Shown one piece after another: positions 41,454 to 50,223 of a stretch of DNA of 64,000 nt. Every line of letters begins with the position of its first letter. Within the stretch, counting starts at the first letter, position 1. Made by a program: the position numbers and the translations under genes. This stretch comes from BOG-908 sp965198915 (lineage in GTDB: Bacteria > Pseudomonadota > Alphaproteobacteria > Acetobacterales > Acetobacteraceae), in NCBI GenBank assembly GCA_965198915.1, contig CBDAQC010000002.1, positions 806,001 through 870,000 on the forward strand. Reading direction: 5' to 3'. The notes under the pieces were generated by a model that was not told the origin of the DNA, ran no database searches, and saw only the letters and a program-made list of their open reading frames with translations.

Positions 41454-44126
41454 CTAGTCGCTCCCAAGCTGCGGCGTAAGCTGCATCACGCGCGGCCGCA
41501 CTGTCACTGCCCGTGTGGCCGGGAAGGCGGCCACCACCGCCACGCTGACGGCGGCCAGGTACGGCAGCGACTGGGTCAGCAGCACGGCGCACCACAACTT
41601 CGCCTCCCACGTTGCCAGATGATGCACCCAGCCCACCGCAACCATTGCGGTCCAGGCCAGGGCGAGCAGCACCAGCTCCTCGCGTGCCATCACCAGGCCC
41701 TGAATGATGGCCGGGGCATTCTCCATCTTGGGCGTGCGCAGGAAGGGCGCGCTGCGTACGAACAGGCCCTTCCAGACCGCCTTGCCTATGGTGTGGCTGA
41801 GCGCCAGTCCGGCGATGGCCGCACCCGCACGGTCCCGCCAGCCGCAGGGGACTTTCGCGCCGTAGAGTGCGAAGATCTGGGCCAGCTTGAAGAAGAACAG
41901 ACCGATTGAAGGGACCATGAAGAGGACGATCGGGAACTCGAACCGCATCGGTTCCACGATCAGGCCGATCGACCAGACCAGGCCCATGAGCAGGAAGGCC
42001 ACGCCAAGCGCGTCCCCGACCCAGGGCAGCCAGCCGGTGACGAAGGCCCAACGCTGACCCAACGTCAGATCCCGGTTGAACGGGTTCAGCAGGGCGCCGG
42101 CGTGGCCACGCACGATCTGCATGGCCCCGTAGGCCCAGCGGAAGCGCTGCTTGCGGAAGGCGGCGAAATCATCCGGCATCACGCCGCGGCCGAAGCTGCG
42201 GGGCGAATAGACTGCCTCCCAGCCGGCGCGGAACAGCCGCAGGCCGAGTTCGGCGTCTTCGGTGATGGTCCATTCCGACCAGTTCCCAGCCTGTTCGAGC
42301 GCGCTGCGGCGGACCAGGCTCATTGTGCCGTGCTGGATAATGGCGTTGCGTTCGTTGCGGTTGACCATGCCAAGATGGAAGAAGCCGGCATATTCCCAGA
42401 ACATCAGCCGCTTGAAGAAGCTGCCGTCATTGTCGTAATAATCCTGCGGGGACTGCACGAAGCCCACGCGCGGGTTGGCGAATTGCGGCACCATGCAGCG
42501 CAGCCAGTCCGGCTCGGCGATGTAGTCGCTGTCCAGCACGGCGATGATCTCGGCATCGCGGCTGGTCTGCGACAGCGCGAAGTTCAGCGCGCCAGCCTTG
42601 AAGCCGGGCCAGCGCCCCAGGTGGAAGAAGCGGAAGCGGCTGCCGAGGCGGGCGCAATGTTCGGCGACCGGTTCCCACAGGGCCGGATCGGCGGTGTTGT
42701 TGTCCACCACAACGACTTCGAAATCGGCGTAGTCCAACCGTGCCAGCGCATCGAGCGTCTGGCGTACCATGTGCGGCGGCTCGTTGCAGATCGGCAGATG
42801 TATGCTGACCTTCGGCAGGGCCGCCCCAGTAGCGGCGGGCGCTATGACCGGGTGACGGCGACGGACGCGGCCGAACACCGTCTCGGCGAGCTCGAAGCTA
42901 TCAGCCATGAGCAGGAACAGCAGCAGGGCCTGGCCGGCGGCCAGGCTGCCCCAGACGAGCTCGGCGAAATGCGACAGGTATTTGCCCGCCATTGCGAGCA
43001 GGACCAGGGCGAACACAGCGCCGAAGGTCTGCGCCAGGCCGGCCACGAGCAGCTTGCCGGGCAGGCGTATATCCGGCCGGCGGGAGAGCAGCAGGCCGGC
43101 GGCGAGGGCTGCCGCGGCGGTGCTCAGTATCGCCCATTCCGTCCAGTTTGGCGTTTCCAAAACCGAGCCTGTCAGCGCCCATTTCGCGTGGCGATCGAGG
43201 TCGTACATGCCCCAATAACCGGCGGCGCGGCCTTCGAAGCTGGTTTTGAAGGGCTGGTCGAACGCCTCCATGACGAAGTAGTCCAGCCCGCGCTGCTGGG
43301 CGATGTTGAAAAACTTGCGCATGAACAGGGCCTGGTTCACGCGGCTGGCCTGAGCGCCGCCGATGGCCACGCCGTTCGACGGCCAGCCGACCTCGCCGAT
43401 GACGACGTGCTTGCCGGGATAAGCGCGCTGCACCTGATCCAGCCGGTCCATGATGTAGGCCAGCGACTGGTCGATCGGCAGGCCTTCCCAGTAAGGCAGA
43501 AGGTGGATGGTGATGTAGTCCACCGAGGCCGCGAGTTCGGGATGCTTGATCCACACGTGCCACGGCTCGGCGGTGGAGACGGGCACATGGACGCCGGCGC
43601 GCACCTTGTTGATGTAGGCGATGAGTTGCGGCGTGGTCAGGTCGTCACGCAGCAGGACTTCGTTGCCGACGAGCACACGGTCCACGTCCGGGTTGGCGTT
43701 CGCGGTTTCGATCAGCCGGTCGACCTCGGTGTTATCATGGGGAATCTTGCGGTCCAGCCAGGCGCCTAGGGTGACCCGCAGCGGGTAATCGGCGGCAAGC
43801 GCCGGGATGTCCGCCATCGGACCGGCAACCGTGTAGGTGCGTATGCGGCTGGTGACCTGGGCGGCCAGGGCCAGGTCCGCACGCACCTGGTCTGTGCTGG
43901 GATAGTCATTGTGTTCGGGAGTCTGGCCACGCTGGTAAGGAGAGAATGCCAGGCCGCTCACCTCGCCGGTGAAATCCGGGACGGCCTGCTTCTGGTTCGT
44001 GACGTTCCAAAGACCGAGGCTGCCGGCGGCGGCAATCGCCAGGGCGAACAGGGTGGCGGGGTTGAAGAGATTTGGTTTGATGCGACTCTGTTGCAGAGTG
44101 CTGGTGGCCGTAGCGTGGGTCGTCAT
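41454..44126 (-). CDS. GH17-GT2 beta-glucan synthase
   Basis: A protein of 890 residues starting at the ATG at 44126. After one membrane helix, residues about 55-320 form a GH17 domain with both catalytic glutamates in VGNEVL (E156) and GEVGWPS (E245). More helices lead to a GT2 synthase with VVVDNNTADP, LDSDYIAEPDW, TEDAELGLRL and QRFRWAYGAM, and a C-terminal membrane bundle. This is the layout of NdvB/NdvC-like enzymes that build and cyclise beta-1,3 or beta-1,3/1,6-glucans at the inner membrane. The nearest product guess is a periplasmic or secreted beta-glucan. Confidence 0.92.
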   Translation of the reverse strand: MTTHATATSTLQQSRIKPNLFNPATLFALAIAAAGSLGLWNVTNQKQAVPDFTGEVSGLAFSPYQRGQTPEHNDYPSTDQVRADLALAAQVTSRIRTYTVAGPMADIPALAADYPLRVTLGAWLDRKIPHDNTEVDRLIETANANPDVDRVLVGNEVLLRDDLTTPQLIAYINKVRAGVHVPVSTAEPWHVWIKHPELAASVDYITIHLLPYWEGLPIDQSLAYIMDRLDQVQRAYPGKHVVIGEVGWPSNGVAIGGAQASRVNQALFMRKFFNIAQQRGLDYFVMEAFDQPFKTSFEGRAAGYWGMYDLDRHAKWALTGSVLETPNWTEWAILSTAAAALAAGLLLSRRPDIRLPGKLLVAGLAQTFGAVFALVLLAMAGKYLSHFAELVWGSLAAGQALLLFLLMADSFELAETVFGRVRRRHPVIAPAATGAALPKVSIHLPICNEPPHMVRQTLDALARLDYADFEVVVVDNNTADPALWEPVAEHCARLGSRFRFFHLGRWPGFKAGALNFALSQTSRDAEIIAVLDSDYIAEPDWLRCMVPQFANPRVGFVQSPQDYYDNDGSFFKRLMFWEYAGFFHLGMVNRNERNAIIQHGTMSLVRRSALEQAGNWSEWTITEDAELGLRLFRAGWEAVYSPRSFGRGVMPDDFAAFRKQRFRWAYGAMQIVRGHAGALLNPFNRDLTLGQRWAFVTGWLPWVGDALGVAFLLMGLVWSIGLIVEPMRFEFPIVLFMVPSIGLFFFKLAQIFALYGAKVPCGWRDRAGAAIAGLALSHTIGKAVWKGLFVRSAPFLRTPKMENAPAIIQGLVMAREELVLLALAWTAMVAVGWVHHLATWEAKLWCAVLLTQSLPYLAAVSVAVVAAFPATRAVTVRPRVMQLTPQLGSD

Positions 44127-44263
44127 GGTTCGTCGTCCCCGGAAGTGCCGGCGTCTCACCAGCACTGGGGTATAAAGCGCTGCACTGCGGCGTGGGGCGG
44201 GCCCGAATGTGGCCGAATCTTGGCATCTACAAAGTAACAGGCTTCGCCGGGCTGGCTGTGGCC

Positions 44264-44653
44264 CTATGCCTCGAACGGGGAGGTCGGCCGCTGTTCCGTG
44301 TGTTGGGAAGCGGTCTGTTCCATCAGCCCTTCCAGGACATTGTTGTTTACCGCGACAAGCGGAGCCACGGGCAGATCGCGCAACAGGGCGAGCGTGCTGT
44401 AGCGCATGGACCAGAGGCCAAGCCCGATAAGCTGTGCCTTGATCGGTTCCGGCAGGCGATTTTCGGCGAGCGAGAGGTCCTTTACCAGCAGCGACCACAA
44501 ATTGTGGTTGCGGCCGACGGCGCGGATGCGCGACTGGCCTGGCGTGCAGGTTTCCAGTTCCCTGTTCACCATTCGAAAGGCGGCACACTCGGTGTCGTGC
44601 CCCGAAATGGCTGCTTCGCTGGCCCTCTGATAGTGCGACGCTGCGTTACGGAT
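44264..44653 (-). CDS. flaF: Flagellar biosynthesis regulator FlaF, apparently starting at ATC
   Basis: FlaF acts with FlbT to control flagellin translation and secretion in alphaproteobacteria. The conserved part reads FRMVNRELE, GRNHNLWSLLVKDL and LPEPIKAQLIGLGLW. The first ATG in frame (44572) would remove about 27 residues of the family's N-terminus. The frame continues upstream without a stop through RNAASHYQRASEAAISG to an ATC at 44653, which sits 5 nt after a perfect AGGAGG (44664-44659). No ATG, GTG or TTG occurs there. I therefore annotate 129 residues with ATC as initiator. Confidence 0.8.
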   Translation of the reverse strand: MRNAASHYQRASEAAISGHDTECAAFRMVNRELETCTPGQSRIRAVGRNHNLWSLLVKDLSLAENRLPEPIKAQLIGLGLWSMRYSTLALLRDLPVAPLVAVNNNVLEGLMEQTASQHTEQRPTSPFEA

Positions 44654-44668
44654 TGCGACCTCCTGTAG

Positions 44669-44705
44669 AAAAATGCCGGCCGCCGGCGGTTACGCCGGCG
44701 GCCGG
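44669..44705 (-). terminator. Rho-independent terminator between flagellin and flaF
   Basis: On the minus strand CCGGCCGCCGGCG, a 4-nt loop, and CGCCGGCGGCCGG form a perfect 13-bp stem, followed by CATTTTT. It lies 13 bp after the flagellin stop and 5 bp before the flaF ribosome-binding site. It should end most flagellin transcripts and leave flaF dependent on read-through or its own promoter. Confidence 0.85.
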
Positions 44706-44718
44706 GTCTGGCGTGGAA

Positions 44719-46014
44719 TTACTGCTGGAACAGAGTCAGCAGGGATTGCGGCTGCTTATTTGCGATGGACAGCGACTGCGTGGCGAGTTGCTGTTTCGTC
44801 TGTAACGAGGTGAGGCGTGCGCTCTCCGACGCCAGGTCCGCGTCCGTCAGCGCACCGACGCCGGCCGTCAGTGCGGAACTGAGCGAGGTTGTGAAGTTCT
44901 GGATGCCGGTGATCTGCTGCGACACCGCGCCCAGATTGGCCGCAATGGTGTTTGCATTGTTGACGGCGTTCTGCACCACCGAGACCAGCGCCTGAGAGCC
45001 GGTGAGCGCAGTGGTGGTTACACCTTCTGCCGCGCTTGCAGTGTAGGTGCCGGCGGAGACGGTGCCGAAGCTCGCACCCTGCACATCCTGGCCTGTAACG
45101 TTGAGCGATCCGTCCGTGTTCTGCAGCACCCCGAAACCGTTCGCACCCAGCGCCTTGATCAAAGCGCCGGTAATCTGGTTCGTAGATTGCGTGGTGCTGT
45201 TGATGTGCACGGCCACTATCGTCGTGCTGGCGTTCTGGTCCGTCTGCAAGGGTATGGAACTGGCGCCCGTGGCGCTGTCGTCGGTGAATTCGAACGAATA
45301 CGTGTGCGCGTTCGCACCGGTGCCGGTTGTGAGCTGGAAGGCGGCATCGGTGTTCGGCGCCGGCGTTGTTGCAGCAGCCGAAGCGGGGGCGAAGCTGCCA
45401 ACGGAGAGGCTGTTGTTGAAGGCGACCTGGTACCCGGTGGTGCCCCCCGCCGCCACGTTCAGGCCGGTCAGCCCCAGCGCGTCCGTCAGCGTGACGGCAC
45501 CGTTGCCACCCACGGTGAGCGCCTGGTTGGCAACGTTGAAGGTAGAACCGTCGAGACCCTGGACGATGTTGGCGGAGGTGCTGGTGGCGCCATCGCCCTG
45601 TGTCGTCAGCAGGTTGACACCGGTGAAAGTGGATTGCGTGGCGTATTGGTTGATCTGCGTCAGGTCCGAGGTGACCAGGTTCTGCAGCGTGGAGAGGTTC
45701 AGGCCGGTCTGGCCGGAGTTGGTCACCGTCTGCTGCAGGTTCGCCAGCACGCTGGTAACCTGGCTAACCGCACTGGTGGCGGTGCTTACGATCTGCGCGC
45801 CGAAGTTCAACGAATCCGACACTGCGGACAGGCCGGCGATGTTGGAGTTGATCGTGTTGGAGATGGCGTAGATGGCAGGGTTATCGGACGCGCTGCCGAC
45901 TTTCAGGCCGGTGGAGACTTCGTTCTGCGCAGAGTTGAGCTGCTGCTGCGTGGTGTCCAGAGACTGCAGGGCGGCCAGTGCACCGAGGTTGGTATTTACG
46001 GAAAAGAGAGACAT
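44719..46014 (-). CDS. fliC: Flagellin
   Basis: A flagellin of 431 residues. I chose the ATG at 46014 (MSLFSVNTNLGALAALQSL), which matches conserved flagellin N-termini; an upstream ATG adds 20 unrelated residues. The D0/D1 helices (TTQQQLNSAQNEVSTGLKV...NPAIYAIS) and the C-terminal SARLTSLQTKQQLATQSLSIANKQPQSLLTLFQ are intact. The middle 200 residues are the variable surface domain, rich in Thr, Ala, Gly and Ser. It should polymerise into the filament. A terminator separates it from flaF. Confidence 0.95.
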   Translation of the reverse strand: MSLFSVNTNLGALAALQSLDTTQQQLNSAQNEVSTGLKVGSASDNPAIYAISNTINSNIAGLSAVSDSLNFGAQIVSTATSAVSQVTSVLANLQQTVTNSGQTGLNLSTLQNLVTSDLTQINQYATQSTFTGVNLLTTQGDGATSTSANIVQGLDGSTFNVANQALTVGGNGAVTLTDALGLTGLNVAAGGTTGYQVAFNNSLSVGSFAPASAAATTPAPNTDAAFQLTTGTGANAHTYSFEFTDDSATGASSIPLQTDQNASTTIVAVHINSTTQSTNQITGALIKALGANGFGVLQNTDGSLNVTGQDVQGASFGTVSAGTYTASAAEGVTTTALTGSQALVSVVQNAVNNANTIAANLGAVSQQITGIQNFTTSLSSALTAGVGALTDADLASESARLTSLQTKQQLATQSLSIANKQPQSLLTLFQQ

Positions 46015-46095
46015 GGGTTTTTTCCCGGTCAGGTGTTTTCGATACACCGAACATAGACTGGGAAAGTTTAACATTACGTTTAGATAAACGTGAAA

Positions 46096-46130
46096 ATATC
46101 GGCCCGTTCGAACCCGGAAACTTTCAGCAT
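46096..46130 (-). promoter_or_regulatory. Possible sigma-28-type flagellin promoter
   Basis: On the minus strand GCCGATAT (46103-46096) matches the flagellar sigma factor -10 consensus GCCGATAA at seven of eight positions. A GAAAGTTT upstream resembles its -35 half, but the spacing is about 3 bp longer than the enteric standard. It would give a 5' leader of about 75 nt before the flagellin ATG and overlaps the divergent DUF1217 start. Confidence 0.35.
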
Positions 46131-46968
46131 GAGCGGCTCCATCGGTCTCTCGCCAATTACGCTCTACACGAACTATGCTGCAAACGAGACCGCGAAGGCG
46201 GCTGCGAACCTGAAAGCAAATCCGCAGGCCGCCGCGCTGGCCGCGTATTTCAAGAAGGTGGCGCCCACGCTGACCACGCCTGCCGCGCTGCTGAAGGAGA
46301 CCAAGGCGCTGACCGTGGTGCTCGGCGCCTTCAACCTGTCAGGCAGCATCAATGACACGGCGATACTGAAGGATCTCCTGACGCAGGACCCGACCTCCAA
46401 GACCAGCCTCGCGCAGACCCTGGGAAGTGCGAAGTATCAGCTTTTCGCAAACGCGCTGTCGAACTGGACCACGCCGCCATTCGCAACCTCGTCGGCGGTC
46501 TCGCAGATCGTCAGCTCGTATAGCACGAACGTCTTCGAGCAGGCGGCCGACACGCAGGCGCCTGGGTTGGCGAACGCGCTGTATTTCACGCGGGAGGCAC
46601 CGTCGCTGAAATCAGTGGCGTCCATACAGTCGGACACCAGCCTGCTGGACGTGGTGGTGACCGGCCTGGGGCTGCCGCTCGACAATTTCGAGGAGTTGGG
46701 TTTCGACCAGCAAACCGCGATACTCACCAGCAAGCTGCATCTGGCGAACCTGCAGAGTCCGTCTTACGTGAAGCAGACGGCCGAACAATACCTGGTCTCC
46801 CAGCAATCCACTTCCGACAGCACGCCGGCGGCCGGCAGCACGGCTTCGCTGTTTTCAGACGATACCGACACCACCGGGGATTCGCTCCTGTCCATCCTCG
46901 ATCCGGCATCGTCCACCGGTTCCACCGGCAGTTCCGGCGGGGCCAGCGTGCTCTCGCTGTTTGCCTGA
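46129..46968 (+). CDS. DUF1217 flagellar-associated protein
   Basis: A protein of 279 residues from the ATG at 46129 (CGGAAA upstream). SIGLSPITLYTNY opens it. The core has LKANPQAAALAAYFKKVAPTL, LLKETKALTVVLGAF and LFANALSNW, matching the helical repeats of DUF1217 proteins, which sit in flagellar clusters of alphaproteobacteria. The C-terminal 50 residues are a Ser/Thr/Asp-rich tail. It diverges from flagellin. Function unknown; a role in flagellar assembly or export is inferred from family and position. Confidence 0.85.
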   Translation: MSGSIGLSPITLYTNYAANETAKAAANLKANPQAAALAAYFKKVAPTLTTPAALLKETKALTVVLGAFNLSGSINDTAILKDLLTQDPTSKTSLAQTLGSAKYQLFANALSNWTTPPFATSSAVSQIVSSYSTNVFEQAADTQAPGLANALYFTREAPSLKSVASIQSDTSLLDVVVTGLGLPLDNFEELGFDQQTAILTSKLHLANLQSPSYVKQTAEQYLVSQQSTSDSTPAAGSTASLFSDDTDTTGDSLLSILDPASSTGSTGSSGGASVLSLFA

Positions 46969-47047
46969 AAGGGGCCCTTCGCAAATAGCATGGATGGGCC
47001 GTCAAAATGCCGAAACAGCCGGCCTGCTTGCTTGGGCAATGTCGAGC

Positions 47048-48265
47048 TCACTCTTGACCGCCGGCGACATCCTGCCGTGTCAGCAACCAGTTTGCCGCCC
47101 CGCACCCGGCCGCCACTACGCTTGCGATGAGCAGCGCCGGCGTGAAAGATCCGGTCCGCTCGACCACCAGCCCGGTCACCAGCGGCGCCAGGGAACCACC
47201 CACCGAGCCGCCTATGTTGGCCATCGCCTCGACGGTGGCGATGAGCGCCGCCGGCGCCAGGCTGGCCGCCAGCGCCCAGCCGCTGGTGATGGCCACATTG
47301 GCGCTGAACAAGGCGGCCGAGATGGTGGCGAGCGCCACGCCGGCGCTGCCGCAGATCGCCGCCACGGCGCTGCAGGCGGCGGAGACGAACAATCCGCCCA
47401 CCAGAGGCGCCTGGCGTGCCGCGCGCTCGCCGAACTGCCTGGCCAGCCGGTCCGACAGAAAGCCGCCGCCCACCGCACCCAGAAAACCGGCGAACTGCGG
47501 CACCGCTGACCAGTACGCGGCGGCGCCGGGCGCCATGTGCCAGCGCGCCACCAGGTAGCCGGGCAGCCACGTCACATACAGCCAGGTCACATACACGGTG
47601 CCGCCGAACCCGATCAGCAGCCCCCACACCGTTGCTTGCCGCAGCAGCCCGGCCCATTGGCGCGGACCGGCAATGCGCGCGGCAGCCTCGCCTTTCATCG
47701 GCAGGTCCCGATACACCACGCCCCAGGCCACCGCCATCAGCAGCCCGGCCGCGCCCAGGGCCGCGAAGCCGGCACGCCAGCCGGCAAACAGCATGAGCGG
47801 GGTCAGCACCAATGGCGCCAGCGCCGGCCCGAGCGAGGCGGAGGCGTTCAGCAGACCCAGCGGCAGCGCACGGTCCGCCGGTTCGAAACGGTCCGCGCAG
47901 ACCCGCGCGCCACCCACGAACATCGGTGCTTCGCCCAAACCCAGCGCGACCCGAGCGGCGATGAACTGCGGCAGCGAGCCCACCAGCCCCGCCGCCGCCT
48001 GCACGCAGGACCACACGGCAAGCGCGCCCGCCAGCGCCCAACGCGCGCCGAGCCTGTCCACCAGGCTGCCGGCGGGAAGCTGGGCGATGGCGTAGCTCCA
48101 GGCGAAAGCGGAGAGCAGAAGGCCGGCCTCGCCTTCGGACAGATGCAGGTCAGCGCGTATCGCCGGCAGAGCGATCGACACGGCCGAGCGGTCGATGAAA
48201 TTGACGCAGCCTGCCAGCACCAGAAGGCCTACGGCTAGGCGGCGAAGGTGTCTTGCGTCGGTCAT
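47048..48265 (-). CDS. MFS transporter (ACS-like)
   Basis: A 12-helix transporter of 405 residues. LAGCVNFIDRSAVSIALPAI at helix 1 and AGSLVDRLGARWAL in loop 2-3 fit the anion:cation symporter group, which takes up hexuronates, glucarate and related organic anions. LSDRLARQFGERAARQ is the matching loop in the second half. The substrate is unknown. It sits between flagellar genes without an obvious functional link. Confidence 0.9.
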   Translation of the reverse strand: MTDARHLRRLAVGLLVLAGCVNFIDRSAVSIALPAIRADLHLSEGEAGLLLSAFAWSYAIAQLPAGSLVDRLGARWALAGALAVWSCVQAAAGLVGSLPQFIAARVALGLGEAPMFVGGARVCADRFEPADRALPLGLLNASASLGPALAPLVLTPLMLFAGWRAGFAALGAAGLLMAVAWGVVYRDLPMKGEAAARIAGPRQWAGLLRQATVWGLLIGFGGTVYVTWLYVTWLPGYLVARWHMAPGAAAYWSAVPQFAGFLGAVGGGFLSDRLARQFGERAARQAPLVGGLFVSAACSAVAAICGSAGVALATISAALFSANVAITSGWALAASLAPAALIATVEAMANIGGSVGGSLAPLVTGLVVERTGSFTPALLIASVVAAGCGAANWLLTRQDVAGGQE

Positions 48266-48383
48266 TTGCAGGCGATGCTCCCGGGCGGGAAGCAGGGCCC
48301 GCCTCTCAAGGCAAGCATGAAGCTCTGGGCTACACTATAGCGCCAGGCCGGGACGCACGCGCCGCTCCGCGAACCCCGGCGGA

Positions 48384-48430
48384 CCAGGAGCCTTTTGGCT
48401 CCCCTGGCACGGAACTGCTTTGCAGCTCCC
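48384..48430. terminator. Two adjacent hairpins downstream of flgH
   Basis: GGAGCC-TTTT-GGCTCC (48387-48402), extended by CCA/TGG with a bulge, is followed by a second imperfect hairpin, GGAACTGC-TTT-GCAGCTCC (48411-48429). They lie in the 210-bp gap after flgH. They probably terminate the flgF-G-A-H operon. No T-run follows, so efficiency is uncertain. Confidence 0.45.
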
Positions 48431-48475
48431 CGATCCCCGTCCCGCTCCAGGTTCCCCCCCAGAAACACGGCGGCG

Positions 48476-49222
48476 TCAGAACGGCAGCAGTATGTCCAGA
48501 GCCTGCTGTCCGTAACGCGGGGTTTGCAGGTCCGTAAGGGTGCCGCGCCCGCCGTAGGAAATACGCGCTTCCGCCATGCGGTCATGCGGCACGGTGTTGT
48601 CGCTCGCGATGTCCTGCGGACGTATCACCCCGCTGACCTGCAGCTCCCGCAACTCGCTGTTCACCCGCATTTCCTGCCGCGCGGCCACCACCAGATTGCC
48701 GTTCGGCAGCACCTGGGTGACGACGCCGGCCAGCCGGAGCGTCACCGTCTCGTTCCGCTTGATGGTGCCTGTCCCGTTGTTCGAGTTGGTGCTGCTGGCG
48801 TTCACCAGGGTCGAGGCGCTGACCGCCTTGCCGAGCAGCTTGGGCAGTGCGGCTTCCAGGCCGAACAGATTGGGCAGGCCCTCGGTCTCCGTCCCGGTGC
48901 GTGTGGCGCCGGTGGCGTTCTCCACGTCAGCCGCGTCCGTGGTGTTGACCAGGATGGTGATGATGTCACCCACCTGCGCCGCGCGCTGGTCCTTGAAGAA
49001 CGCGCGGCTGCCGCTGCGCCACAGGCTTGCGGGCTCGCTGGGAATAGTCTCGGCGCGCGGCATCGGCATGGTCACCGGACGCCAGCGCGGATCCCGCGTC
49101 GGGTCCGAACTGGCCGTCATCACCGGCGGACGGCCGATTTCGGAAAGCTTGGTGAAGGTGTTGCAGCCAGAGACGGCGAGCACGGCCCCCAGGCAGGACA
49201 GGCGGGCGAGAGCGGACGTCAT
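48476..49222 (-). CDS. flgH: Flagellar L-ring protein FlgH
   Basis: FlgH (248 residues) forms the outer-membrane L ring around the flagellar rod. It is a lipoprotein with LAVSGC as lipobox. The core has SLWRSGSRAFFKDQRAAQVGDIITILVN, KRNETVTLRLAGVVTQVLPNGNLVV and the C-terminal VSGVIRPQDIASDNTV and ARISYGGRG. The start overlaps flgA by 4 nt. FlgI, its P-ring partner, is not in the window. Confidence 0.96.
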   Translation of the reverse strand: MTSALARLSCLGAVLAVSGCNTFTKLSEIGRPPVMTASSDPTRDPRWRPVTMPMPRAETIPSEPASLWRSGSRAFFKDQRAAQVGDIITILVNTTDAADVENATGATRTGTETEGLPNLFGLEAALPKLLGKAVSASTLVNASSTNSNNGTGTIKRNETVTLRLAGVVTQVLPNGNLVVAARQEMRVNSELRELQVSGVIRPQDIASDNTVPHDRMAEARISYGGRGTLTDLQTPRYGQQALDILLPF

Positions 49223-50220
49223 GGCGCGCTCACCAGGGTGACGGCGGCTGCATTCGGCGCAACGCGCACCGTGTCTGGTCCCATCACCTCCGCCATCACG
49301 ACGCGGTGGGAGAGCGGGTTTTCGACATGTATGCGCTCGCCGCGCGCGCCGGCCTCGGCTGCGATGCCTTGCGCGCTCAGGGACAGGCCGTCGCTGTCCA
49401 GCAGCATGCGAACCAGCGCGCCGCGCTGCACAAGCGCGGGGTGGGTGAGGTCTGCCAGGGTTAGAATCTGCCCTGGCGTCACGTCATGGCGCACCGCCAT
49501 GCCGAGCGCGTCCTGCGGGCGGATGGACGAAGCGCCGCGCAGCAGGGCGGCGCGTACCCGGCCGGGGCGCATGTCCGAAGCGGTGACCAGATGGCCGGGA
49601 GAGAGGCGCGTCGCCGCGACCGCCGTGATCGCCATGGGTATCACCTGGCCCGAGACGCGTATCTGCACCGACTCCGAATCGGGCACCGCGATCGCGACGA
49701 GCGCGGTGAAACGCGCGGTCTGCGGATCGTAGCTGAGCTGGCTGACCGCGGGGTCGGCGATGGCGCCCGCCGGCAGCAGCACCGGCTGGATGTCCGGCGA
49801 GGCGATGTCGAAGATGTCCGGGGCGCCGTTCGCGGCCAGCGCCTGGCGCAGCGCCTCGGTGATGCGGGATTGCGGCATGGCGTCGGCGCGGCGTTCGACG
49901 ATGGCGCGTTCGCCGCCGGTCTGCGGGCGCCAGTCCACGTTGAAGTCACGCGCGATCGCGGCAAGCTGCGGCGAGGCGACGGTGATGCGCGCCCCTGGTG
50001 CGGGAGCGGCGCCCAGGATGCGATCGGGCGTGCTGCCGAGATTGTCGAACAGGTCCGCCAGGCGGACGGTGCCCCCGGTAATTTGCGTAAAGGGGCGCAG
50101 GATCGCGGCCTGGGCAGGGCTCGCTGTCGCCAGTGTTAAAGCCAGCAGGTAGTTCCTGCCCGGAAGAAAAGACCGGAGTTTTGTTGCAAGCCGGGTGGCC
50201 TGCGGGCGCGCGGTTGTCAT
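49219..50220 (-). CDS. flgA: Flagellar basal body P-ring assembly chaperone FlgA
   Basis: A protein of 333 residues with a signal peptide (YLLALTLATASPAQA), placing it in the periplasm, where FlgA helps FlgI assemble into the P ring. The SAF-domain pattern is clear: RLSPGHLVTASDMRPGRVRA, DALGMAVRHDVTPGQILTLADL and RGALVRMLLDSDGLSLSAQGIA. It is longer than the enteric form because of an extra N-terminal region. It lies between flgG (3 nt gap) and flgH (4-nt overlap). Confidence 0.93.
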   Translation of the reverse strand: MTTARPQATRLATKLRSFLPGRNYLLALTLATASPAQAAILRPFTQITGGTVRLADLFDNLGSTPDRILGAAPAPGARITVASPQLAAIARDFNVDWRPQTGGERAIVERRADAMPQSRITEALRQALAANGAPDIFDIASPDIQPVLLPAGAIADPAVSQLSYDPQTARFTALVAIAVPDSESVQIRVSGQVIPMAITAVAATRLSPGHLVTASDMRPGRVRAALLRGASSIRPQDALGMAVRHDVTPGQILTLADLTHPALVQRGALVRMLLDSDGLSLSAQGIAAEAGARGERIHVENPLSHRVVMAEVMGPDTVRVAPNAAAVTLVSAP

Positions 50221-50223
50221 GGC

